Origin: Synergistaceae bacterium UBA5560
Lineage (GTDB): Bacteria > Synergistota > Synergistia > Synergistales > Aminiphilaceae
Direction of reading: 5' to 3'
DNA length: 10,235 nucleotides
NCBI GenBank assembly: GCA_002425685.1
Contig: DIMS01000029.1
Span: forward strand, 21,526 to 31,760
Made by a program: the position numbers and the translations under genes. Below are positions 1 to 6,268 of this stretch, in pieces; position 1 is the stretch's first letter, and every line of letters begins with the position of its first letter. Under the pieces are notes generated by a model, which saw nothing but the letters and a program-made list of their open reading frames with translations, was not told the DNA's origin and searched no databases.

Positions 1-1085
1 ACGGTGTCATCGCCGGAGACACCTTCGAAAAAATGCAGCAGGGTCGGAACGCCTCTGTCCGGGGAGCCCTGGAGACCCTCGACGCGGAGGCACTCCTCCT
101 GCAGACCTACATCGAGCTGCTCCGCTTCGCCTATCCGGGCGGCGCCGAAGACGAGCCGCCCCTCCGGGAGGTGCCGCTCCCGGGACGGGAGCGGCGGGAG
201 CGGCTTCTCGCCCCGGAGGGATTTTCCTTCAAAGGCGCGTCCGTCTCCGGGACGGGCGACACCGCTTCGCCTTCTCTGTCCATACCCGGGGGGAACCCCG
301 CGCCGCGAGCGACGCACCGCGCACCCCTCTGGGCCTACGTCTGGGAGGGAGCGGCCTTTCTGGATCCCGACAGCCGAGAGAGCGCGCTTGCGCTCTTCCG
401 TGACCAGGGATTCTCCCGGATGCTCCTCTCCTTTTCCGGCGCCGAGGTGGAACGGCTCGCCGCGCCGGCGACGCGCAAGATTCTCGCGGCATTCCTCGCC
501 TCGGCCCGCAGCCAGGGCGTGGCGGTCTACCTGCTCCTGGGCGACCCCGAGTGGATTCTCCCCGCCTTCCGGAACGACCTGTTCAGCCTGCTCCGCTTCT
601 TCTCGGGCTTTTCCTTCGCGGGAATCCATCTGGACCTGGAGCCGGACTCGCTCGAGGAGGCGGAAACGCGACGGGAAGCGCTGCTCGGGGATCTTCTCGC
701 CACGCTCCGGGAGGTTCGGCGCCGTTTCCCCAAGCCCCTCGGCATCTCCATCCACCCCCGCTACCTGGAGGGGGATCTGGGGCGCATCGCCGGCCCCGCC
801 CTGGCGAAACTCTCCCTCGACCACGTGTCGGTCATGCTCTACAGCACCGACACCCGGGGCGTCCTCGCCCGTTTCCGGGCGCTTCAGGCGGCACACCCCT
901 CCCTGCCTCTGGGGCTCGCCCAGAGTGTGGAGATCGTTCTCCCACCGGAGGAAAGCTACGCCGAACAGGGACGCCGGGCCTTCCTGCGGGCCCTCGCCGC
1001 CGCGGACACCGCCGCGGGAGAGCATCCGGGATTCACGGGACTCTTTGTGCAGGCCTGGAAGGATTTTCTCGAGGTCCTTCCCTAG
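1..1085 (+). CDS. Outer-membrane-factor-like tail fused to a TIM-barrel glycoside-hydrolase-like domain (5' partial)
   Basis: The reading frame is open from the first base (first full codon at 3) to a TAG at 1083-1085, giving 360 visible residues; the true start lies upstream. The internal ATG at 33 has no ribosome site and sits inside a continuing frame. Visible residues 1-42 are helical, with a pattern (GALETLDAEALLLQTYIELL) like the last periplasmic helix of TolC-family channels. Residues 43-106 are a charged, proline-rich linker. Residues 107-360 look like a (beta/alpha)8 barrel: a strand at WAYVW, a strand ending in GIHLDLEPD with acidic residues D211 and E213 (compare the DxDxE motif of GH18-type hydrolases, first Asp replaced by His), a GISIHP strand, VMLY at 277-280, and a last strand reaching W352. 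I infer a periplasmic or surface polysaccharide-processing enzyme tethered to an export channel. The barrel is fairly secure. The channel part rests on about 40 residues and could be another coiled coil. The exact hydrolase family is not identified. Confidence 0.7.
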   Translation, partial: GVIAGDTFEKMQQGRNASVRGALETLDAEALLLQTYIELLRFAYPGGAEDEPPLREVPLPGRERRERLLAPEGFSFKGASVSGTGDTASPSLSIPGGNPAPRATHRAPLWAYVWEGAAFLDPDSRESALALFRDQGFSRMLLSFSGAEVERLAAPATRKILAAFLASARSQGVAVYLLLGDPEWILPAFRNDLFSLLRFFSGFSFAGIHLDLEPDSLEEAETRREALLGDLLATLREVRRRFPKPLGISIHPRYLEGDLGRIAGPALAKLSLDHVSVMLYSTDTRGVLARFRALQAAHPSLPLGLAQSVEIVLPPEESYAEQGRRAFLRALAAADTAAGEHPGFTGLFVQAWKDFLEVLP

Positions 1086-1223
1086 AGCTGCAGATCCACA
1101 AGACCCGACATCCCCCGGTGGAAACGGTTCCGCCACCCTGAGCGCCGACGAAAACGATCCGACGAGTGTCGACAACAACGGTTCGACAAGAGGAAGCAAA
1201 AACGCCGGAAGGAGGCCCGATGC

Positions 1224-2282
1224 ATGAAGGTGCGCTTTGAACCGCCCCAGAAACGCGACCCCGAGACGGAACGGGGCGTGAAGATTCCCTACGCGCCGTC
1301 GCGACGCGCCTTTCCGCGCTGGCGCTGGTATTTCGTGGTGCTCCTCGTGTCGAGCCCGCTGCTCTTCTTTCTGTTCCGCATCGCCGCGGGGTGGTTTCTC
1401 GTGACGTCCCCCGCGATGGTCTTTCTGGCCCCTCAGGCGGTGAACGCCCCCCGAAGCGGCGTTGTCCGTTCCCTTTCAGCGCTCCCCGGTGCCCTGGTGG
1501 CCTCGGGGGAAGTGCTCGCCCTCCTCGCGGACGATGCGTTGGAGGAGCGCAGACTCCTCCTGGAGGTGGAACGGCGGAACGTGGAGGAGGCACTCCGCCT
1601 CCCTCCGGCGCCCCGCGGACTTGGACCGCTCCGGGAGAGCCTCCGCCTCGCCCGGGAGGTGGCGACGGAGGCGGCGGCCACGCGTACCGCCATCGAGGAC
1701 CTGTTTCGCAAGGGAGCGGCCACGAAGGCGGAGCTGGATGCGGCCAGAGCGGCGGCAGTGCGCGCCCGGGCGGAGGTGCTCCGGGCCGAGGGCGATCTGG
1801 CGGCGGCGGGAATCCCACGGGAAAACCGCGGAGAGGGGCGCGGACGCCTGCGTCGCCTTGAAGAGGAGCAGCGCCTTCTGAAGGATCTCGAGGCGACGCT
1901 GGTGGTGCGAAGCCCCTTTCCTGGTATCGTCTCGGAGGTGCACGCCGCGCCCGGAGAAACGGTGCAGCGGGGAGCCCCCCTGGTGACCCTGGTGGACCCG
2001 GACAGACTGGAAATCCTGGCCTTTCTCGATCCCAAGGACGTGGATTCCCTCGGACGCAGCGGCACGGCCCGGGTGCGTTTTCCCGGAGGCGCCTCGGTGG
2101 AGGTGACGCTCCTCGAACGCCCGCTGCTGGCCGCCCCTCTTCCGGCCTTTTTGATGCGGCCTCTCTCGGAGAACCGCGCCGCCGTGCCCCTGCGCCTGCG
2201 CCCTCTGGCCCCGGTTCCGGAGCAGTTCCGCATCTCCGGCCTGCCCGTGACGGTCTACTGGGGCCTGCGCTTTTTGCCCTGA
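1224..2282 (+). CDS. HlyD-family periplasmic adaptor, probable exopolysaccharide export subunit
   Basis: This 352-residue protein starts at ATG 1224, 8 nt after AAGGAGG (1209-1215). It has a short basic cytosolic N-terminus (1-33), one membrane helix (about 36-60), and then a periplasmic part. That part is a first half-lipoyl motif (about 75-102, APRSGVVRSLSALPGALVASG), a long Ala/Arg/Glu-rich coiled-coil hairpin (about 108-222), the second half-lipoyl motif (S230-P-F-P-G234 onward) and a beta-barrel region ending in a hydrophobic tail. This is the HlyD/EmrA layout, and also the layout of the periplasmic part of Alg44. Unlike Alg44 there is no N-terminal PilZ domain; only about 33 residues precede the membrane helix. 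It follows the channel/hydrolase-like gene by 138 nt and precedes the regulator and synthase genes. I infer it bridges the inner-membrane synthase and the outer-membrane channel. The family call is firm; the polymer-export role comes from context. Confidence 0.85.
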   Translation: MKVRFEPPQKRDPETERGVKIPYAPSRRAFPRWRWYFVVLLVSSPLLFFLFRIAAGWFLVTSPAMVFLAPQAVNAPRSGVVRSLSALPGALVASGEVLALLADDALEERRLLLEVERRNVEEALRLPPAPRGLGPLRESLRLAREVATEAAATRTAIEDLFRKGAATKAELDAARAAAVRARAEVLRAEGDLAAAGIPRENRGEGRGRLRRLEEEQRLLKDLEATLVVRSPFPGIVSEVHAAPGETVQRGAPLVTLVDPDRLEILAFLDPKDVDSLGRSGTARVRFPGGASVEVTLLERPLLAAPLPAFLMRPLSENRAAVPLRLRPLAPVPEQFRISGLPVTVYWGLRFLP

Positions 2283-2461
2283 TCCCACCCTGGAAGCCCG
2301 AAGGACTTGCGCATACGCTTTTCCGGAGTACGCATGCGGATGGTTTCGCCCAGAAAAAAGCGCTTCCGCAAGGACTCGCCCCGAGAACGCGCAAAAAGGC
2401 GATGTCCCGGAAGCGCCCGTCCGGAGGTTTGTCGCATTCCATTGCGAGAGGAGGAACGCCC
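2283..2461 (+). promoter_or_regulatory. Structured leader before the TackOD1/GGDEF gene
   Basis: This 179-nt spacer is the longest gap inside the polysaccharide cluster. It holds several inverted repeats: CGCATACG (2310-2317) with CGCATGCG (2331-2338), 7 of 8 pairs; CGCTTTT (2316-2322) with AAAAGCG (2356-2362); and a perfect 9-bp pair GCGCTTCCG (2360-2368) with CGGAAGCGC (2408-2416). The second stem overlaps both others, so they could not all form at once. I see no convincing -35/-10 pair and no terminator poly-T on the plus strand. A 74-codon frame starting at 2307 is very Arg-rich, lacks a ribosome site and runs into the next gene, so I do not call it. Any function as a leader or attenuator is speculative. 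Confidence 0.3.
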
Positions 2462-3883
2462 GTGTCCCATCTCACCTGCATCCGCTTTCTCCGGGGCGGA
2501 AGAGCCCATTTCTCCCCCGTTCCCGGCATGACCCTGCGTGATCTGGAGACTCCGGACATCCCCGGGGATGCCTTCGAGGAGGGGGATCTCTTTCTGCTGG
2601 ACGGCAGCGGCGCCCCCGAGCGGACGCGCCGTTTCGCCGCAGCCCTGCGGTCGCACCCCCTGGGGTTCGTGAAGCCCCTCTTCGCCGCGGCATCCCTGGA
2701 TCCCTTCTCGGAGGCGCTCGCGGACGGACGGGTGGACTCCCTGGAGGAGGCGGAGACCCGGGCGGGGGAGATTCTCACCCGCCTGAAGGAACTCAACCGG
2801 GAGACGCTGCTGGAGGAACCGGACTACCGTCTCCTGGCATACCTCCACACCCGCCCCGGCAGGGAGCTGCTTCCTCTTCGGATGCCCTTCTCGCCGGGGG
2901 TGTACAGCTTTCCTCTCGCGGAGATTCTTTCGGGGCCCGGCGACGAGGCGATCCGCTGGCTCCAGACGCTCTCGGAACGACGTCTGCTCTCCCGGGGAAC
3001 GCTGGTGGACCGCATTCGCCTCTGTCCGCGCTGCGAGGGCTCCCACCTGAACTACGTGGACCTCTGTCCCGAGTGCGGTTCCCTGGACATCGTCGCCACC
3101 CGGTTCATCCACTGCTTCACCTGCGGCCGCGTGGCGCCCCAGAGGGAGTTTCTCCGGGAGAACACGCTCCAGTGCCCTTTTTGCGGAACCCGGCTGCGCC
3201 ATCTCGGCTCCGACTACGACCACCCCCTGGAAAGCCATCTCTGCAACACCTGCGGACACCAGTTCGTGGAGCCCGCGGTGACCGCCGCATGCTTCCGCTG
3301 CGAGACCCGCACCGTTCCGGAGGATCTCGTGGTGCGACATGTCACGGGCTACTCCCTTTCGGAGAAAGGACGCACCTCGGCACGCATCGGCACGCTGGAG
3401 GACGTGTACGAGCTGCTCGACCAGTTCAACTACGTGGTTCCCGCCTATTTCCTGCAGCTTTTGGACTGGCAGCTGGCCCTCACCAGGCGCTATCCGGACA
3501 TCACCTTCTCTCTTCTCGGGCTGCGCTTTGCCAATCTTCCGGAGATCACGGACGCACTGGGGCGGCACCGGACAAAACAGCTCGTGGAGGCCGTGGCGGA
3601 ACGGCTTCGGAACATGGTGCGCACCACCGACGTGACCACCCGAACCTCCCTGGGCATCGTCTGGCTGCTCCTGCCCCGGACGGACCGGGAGGGGGCACGC
3701 ATCCTCGCCTCCCGCCTGGAGGCCGTGCGCGGGCTCGTCACCCCCGACGAAACGCTCGAGGAAGGGCGCGCACCGGTGACGTTCGATTTTCGCATGACCG
3801 TCCTCGTCGCCCCGGAGGACCTGTTCCCCGACGAAAACGCCTCCCTGCTGCTGGCCCGTCTTTCGGGAAACCTGGAGGAATGA
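2462..3883 (+). CDS. TackOD1-type six-CxxC metal-binding protein with degenerate GGDEF domain, candidate c-di-GMP receptor
   Basis: This 473-residue soluble protein starts at GTG 2462, 7 nt after AGGAGG (2449-2454). An in-frame ATG at 2402 has no good ribosome site. Residues 1-180 are unrecognised. Residues 188-280 hold six CxxC pairs (188/191, 202/205, 218/221, 238/241, 261/264, 277/280) with the spacing and motifs (CPRC, CPEC, HCFTCG, CPFCGTRLRHLGSDYDHP) I associate with TackOD1, a predicted metal-binding output domain of signalling proteins. Residues 344-430 follow the GGDEF fold without gaps against PleD near the active site, but SLGIV (396-400) replaces GGDEF and the metal-binding Asp of the first strand is absent, so cyclase activity is very unlikely. 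The inhibitory-site residues are kept: R387-T-T-D390 exactly five residues before SLGIV, and R418 at the PleD R390 position. I infer c-di-GMP binding as in PelD. The stop overlaps the synthase start, implying coupled translation and joint function. Confidence 0.85.
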   Translation: MSHLTCIRFLRGGRAHFSPVPGMTLRDLETPDIPGDAFEEGDLFLLDGSGAPERTRRFAAALRSHPLGFVKPLFAAASLDPFSEALADGRVDSLEEAETRAGEILTRLKELNRETLLEEPDYRLLAYLHTRPGRELLPLRMPFSPGVYSFPLAEILSGPGDEAIRWLQTLSERRLLSRGTLVDRIRLCPRCEGSHLNYVDLCPECGSLDIVATRFIHCFTCGRVAPQREFLRENTLQCPFCGTRLRHLGSDYDHPLESHLCNTCGHQFVEPAVTAACFRCETRTVPEDLVVRHVTGYSLSEKGRTSARIGTLEDVYELLDQFNYVVPAYFLQLLDWQLALTRRYPDITFSLLGLRFANLPEITDALGRHRTKQLVEAVAERLRNMVRTTDVTTRTSLGIVWLLLPRTDREGARILASRLEAVRGLVTPDETLEEGRAPVTFDFRMTVLVAPEDLFPDENASLLLARLSGNLEE

Positions 3884-5223
3884 TGCTCCCCCTGTCCGAG
3901 GAGATCTTTCGCGTTCTGAGCCTTCTGCTGGAGGATCCCTTCTCCTTGCGCACCTGGGAGCTGTTCTTCTCCTTCGTGCCCTTCGTCTTCTTTCTCGAGC
4001 TGCCCGTGTACCTGATGGTGCTCCTGGGAACGCTCCGGTGGGCCTTGACGCGCATGAACGAGGCACCCTTCCGGAGCGGCTACTTCCCCTCCGTGTCGTG
4101 CATCGTCACCTGCTACAGCGAGGGAGAGGCGGTGCGCGCCACCATCCGCTCCCTGGCGGAGCAGCTCTATCCCGGACGCATCCAGATCCTTCCCGTGGTG
4201 GACGGAGCGAGCCGGAACGCCGCCACCTACGAGGCGGCCCGCTCCATGATCGGCACCGTGCGGGCCCTGCCACGGCGGAGCATCGAGGTCATTCCCAAGT
4301 GGCAGCGGGGCGGGCGCGTCTCCGCCCTGAACACGGCCCTCAACTTCGCCGACGGCGAGATCGTCATGGCCCTCGACGGGGACACCTCCTTCGACAACGA
4401 CATGGTGGAGCGCGCCACCCGGCACTTCGCGGACCCCGACACGGCGGCCGTGTCGGGATGTCTCCGGGTGCGCAATGCGAAGGAGAACCTCGTCACCCGC
4501 ATGCAGGCCATCGAATACTTTCTCTCCATCCAGGCGAGCAAGACGGGGCTCTCCGCCTGGGGCATCGTGAACAACATCTCCGGCGCCTTCGGCATCTTCC
4601 GCAAAAGCGTCCTCCGGCTCATTCTCGGCTGGGACACGGGCACCGCGGAGGATCTGGACATCACCCTGCGGATCAAGAACTACCTGGGGCGCTACGGCAG
4701 GCGCTTCACCATCGTCTTCGATCCCGAGGCCATGGGCTTCACGGACGTGCCGGACTCGCTCGGGGGGTATCTCCGCCAGCGCCTGCGGTGGGACGGGGAC
4801 CTGTCGTACCTGTACTTCCGCAAGCACGCCCTCTCCTTCTCCCCGCGCCTCGTGGGATGGCGGAACTTCCTCTCCATGCTCTGGACGGGGCTCCTCTTCC
4901 AGATCGTCATGCCCCTGCTCATCCTGGGCTATACCGCGTGGCTCCTCTTCGCCCTGCCCGCCCAAGCCGCTCTGAGCATCCTGGGCGTGATCTACCTCTT
5001 CTACCTGGCGATCACCACGGTGTTCTTCCTCACCTTCACGGCCCTCCTCTCGGAGCGCCCGAGACAGGACATGACGCTCTTTCCCTTCCTGCCGCTCATG
5101 CCCTTCTTCACCTTTCTGAGCCGTCTCAACAATGCCTACGCCACCCTCTGGGAACTCTTCGGCAGAAGCCACGAGGACACCAGCATGGCCCCCTGGTGGG
5201 TGACCAGAAAGAGCCGCTTCTGA
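3883..5223 (+). CDS. Processive family 2 glycosyltransferase, membrane-embedded exopolysaccharide synthase
   Basis: This 446-residue protein starts at ATG 3883, 4 nt after GGAGG (3874-3878) and overlapping the upstream stop as TGATG. The adjacent ATG at 3880 is the alternative but leaves only 1 nt of spacing. An N-terminal membrane helix (about 27-51) precedes the catalytic GT-A domain. All hallmarks of processive synthases are visible: D107 in VVDGA, D165-G-D167 (ALDGDTS), E256-D257 (TAEDLDITL) and Q299-R-L-R-W303. Several C-terminal membrane helices follow (about 320-420), then a short soluble tail. The family includes cellulose, hyaluronan, PNAG and alginate synthases, which polymerise a nucleotide sugar at the cytosolic face and push the chain across the inner membrane. 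The sugar cannot be read from sequence. There is no C-terminal PilZ domain as in BcsA, so control must come from elsewhere, most simply from the coupled upstream protein. The frame continues open upstream of 3883 to 3073, but that part overlaps the previous gene and is not coding. Confidence 0.92.
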   Translation: MLPLSEEIFRVLSLLLEDPFSLRTWELFFSFVPFVFFLELPVYLMVLLGTLRWALTRMNEAPFRSGYFPSVSCIVTCYSEGEAVRATIRSLAEQLYPGRIQILPVVDGASRNAATYEAARSMIGTVRALPRRSIEVIPKWQRGGRVSALNTALNFADGEIVMALDGDTSFDNDMVERATRHFADPDTAAVSGCLRVRNAKENLVTRMQAIEYFLSIQASKTGLSAWGIVNNISGAFGIFRKSVLRLILGWDTGTAEDLDITLRIKNYLGRYGRRFTIVFDPEAMGFTDVPDSLGGYLRQRLRWDGDLSYLYFRKHALSFSPRLVGWRNFLSMLWTGLLFQIVMPLLILGYTAWLLFALPAQAALSILGVIYLFYLAITTVFFLTFTALLSERPRQDMTLFPFLPLMPFFTFLSRLNNAYATLWELFGRSHEDTSMAPWWVTRKSRF

Positions 5224-5237
5224 CCGGAGAGGCGCAA

Positions 5238-5254
5238 CGGGGAAGCGTTCCCCG
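5238..5254 (+). terminator. Hairpin just after the synthase gene, possible transcript end
   Basis: A 7-bp stem CGGGGAA/TTCCCCG with a GCG loop starts 15 nt after the synthase stop codon. It is stable and well placed to end or protect the polysaccharide transcript, but no run of Ts follows, so it is not a classical intrinsic terminator. Confidence 0.4.
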
Positions 5255-5297
5255 GCGGAGGCGGCTCCAGCGCGGGGTTGCCTTGGCGTTGCGCGCC

Positions 5298-5318
5298 GGG
5301 GCGACGAACCGCCCCTTT
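5298..5318 (+). terminator. Second GC-rich hairpin followed by three Ts
   Basis: A 6-bp stem GGGGCG/CGCCCC with a 6-nt loop (5304-5309) is followed by TTT. With the hairpin at 5238-5254 it may form a weak tandem terminator for the upstream cluster. The T-tract is too short for confidence. Confidence 0.35.
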
Positions 5319-5494
5319 CACCACCGTCATCTCCTCTTGCACAACCCTGTCCGGAACCGCCGCTTTTTTTCACTTCCTTCAGGCTCAAGAAAACATCGCT
5401 CCTCATCATCCGTAGAAAATGACAGATGACCGTTTCCCTGTCCCGTTTCAGGGATGACGTTCTCCCTGCCCGGCCGCGCTTGAATTTTATTCTC

Positions 5495-5523
5495 TTGACT
5501 AAAATTGGTCGAACGACTAAACT
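5495..5523 (+). promoter_or_regulatory. Sigma-70-type promoter of the TetR-efflux operon
   Basis: TTGACT (5495-5500) and TAAACT (5518-5523) are separated by exactly 17 nt and lie in the most AT-rich stretch of the region. Transcription would start near 5530, leaving a leader of about 43 nt before the TTG start codon at 5573. Match to the consensus is 5 of 6 at -35 and 4 of 6 at -10. Confidence 0.75.
5497..5520 (+). promoter_or_regulatory. Probable TetR-type operator overlapping the promoter
   Basis: Three half-sites alternate in orientation: GACTAA (5497-5502), TTGGTC (5505-5510) and GACTAA (5515-5520). The last two form the near-perfect palindrome TTGGTCGAACGACTAA (5505-5520, 7 of 8 pairs around a central AA). 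The first and second half-sites form a second, looser palindrome. The array fills the space between -35 and -10, where a bound repressor would block RNA polymerase. The gene just downstream encodes a TetR-family protein, so autoregulation is the simple reading. Confidence 0.65.
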
Positions 5524-5572
5524 ATGTCCGTCGGCGGGCCGTCAGAAACAGCCGCCACGGAGGAGGGTTCTT

Positions 5573-6268
5573 TTGGTCACCTATTCGCGGAGCACACAGA
5601 CGAGGCACGCGCTGATTCAGGCCGCGGGGGAGCTGGCGGCGGAACGAGGCTTTTCCGGCGTGTCCATCCGCGCCGTCGCGCAGGGCTCGGGGGAGAATAT
5701 CGGGAGCATCCACTATCACTTCGGCAGCAAGGAAAATCTCTTCAAGGCCGTTCTGATGGAGGCGACGCGGGACATACGGGAAAAAATCATTCCCGAAATT
5801 TCCGCGGATTTCGGGAATGACAGCCTCCGGGGAGTTCTTGACTCCGCCCGGACGCCGCAGGAACAGGCGGAGATGGTCCGGACCCTGGTGCGTTCCATGA
5901 TGCGTTCTTTTTTCAGGAATGATCAGCCGTCGTGGTACAGCCGCGTTGTTTTCCAGGTACTGCGGGAAAAAAGCGACCTGCGGAGCTTTCTCGTCCGGGA
6001 GCTTCTGACCCCGTTCCTGGAGATAGGACGGCTGATCTTCCGACACATTTGCCCCGGCATGGAGGAAGCGGCGTATTTTCTCCACTTTCTCGTCCTCGCC
6101 GCGCCCGTTTTCTTCCACGCGGACTACATGAACGCGGTCACGGAATTTCTCCATAGGGAACGCTATGCGACGGAGTACCTCGAGAAAATGGAACATGTTC
6201 TCGTCCGACAGACGCTGTGTCTGTTCGGCCTTCCCTGTGAAAATCCCCAAAGGAGCGATGGTGCGTGA
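5573..6268 (+). CDS. TetR-family transcriptional regulator of the adjacent RND efflux pump
   Basis: This 231-residue protein starts at TTG 5573, 6 nt after AGGAGG (5561-5566) and downstream of the promoter. The in-frame ATG at 5426 is excluded because it precedes the promoter. The N-terminal DNA-binding domain is typical: helix 1 around 8-25, the helix-turn-helix at 30-50 (VSIRAVAQGSGENIGSIHYHF) and the GSKENLF signature at 51-57. The all-helical C-terminal part (about 90-225) with WYSRVVFQVLREKSDLRSFL resembles the ligand-binding domain of CecR/YbiH-type regulators, which control HlyD-type exporters. The stop overlaps the start of the membrane fusion protein gene as GTGA, so regulator and pump are one operon. 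I infer repression of its own promoter through the palindrome at 5505-5520, with release by a pump substrate. The ligand is unknown. Confidence 0.9.
   Translation: MVTYSRSTQTRHALIQAAGELAAERGFSGVSIRAVAQGSGENIGSIHYHFGSKENLFKAVLMEATRDIREKIIPEISADFGNDSLRGVLDSARTPQEQAEMVRTLVRSMMRSFFRNDQPSWYSRVVFQVLREKSDLRSFLVRELLTPFLEIGRLIFRHICPGMEEAAYFLHFLVLAAPVFFHADYMNAVTEFLHRERYATEYLEKMEHVLVRQTLCLFGLPCENPQRSDGA

Larger units (their letters stand above)
5224..5572 (+). other. Non-coding spacer between the polysaccharide cluster and the efflux operon
   Basis: These 349 nt contain no supported gene. The first part is GC-rich with two hairpins (listed separately). Next comes an imperfect direct repeat: GAACCGCCCCTTT (5306-5318) and GAACCGCCGCTTT (5354-5366), 12 of 13 matching, the second running into seven Ts (5364-5370) without an adjacent stem. 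A 6-bp inverted repeat TCCCTG/CAGGGA lies at 5435-5440 and 5449-5454. The last 80 nt carry the promoter, operator and leader of the TetR gene. An in-frame ATG at 5426 would put the regulator's start upstream of its own promoter and is not supported. Confidence 0.7.

Noticed and set aside
1117..1137. GGTGG/CCACC inverted repeat after the first gene as a terminator
   Set aside because: Only 5 bp, no T-tract, and the adaptor gene downstream appears to belong to the same transcription unit.
2307..2531. Small Arg-rich open frame of 74 codons in the leader
   Set aside because: No ribosome site, biased composition, and it runs past the GTG start of the regulator gene.
1033..2796. 587-codon open frame on the minus strand
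   Set aside because: It is antisense to the HlyD and regulator genes, low-complexity Arg/Pro/Gly, and has no domain pattern; a by-product of high GC codon use.
3073..3882. In-frame 5' extension of the synthase
   Set aside because: It overlaps the well-supported six-CxxC/GGDEF gene in another frame and translates to Arg/Pro/His-rich nonsense; the true start is 3883 (or 3880).
5354..5370. Seven-T run as an intrinsic terminator
   Set aside because: No stem ends directly before the Ts; the preceding GAACCGCCGC has no nearby complement.
3490..5409. 639-codon open frame on the minus strand
   Set aside because: It lies antisense to the regulator and synthase genes, whose motifs are intact; the composition is Gly/Glu/Arg-rich without structure.
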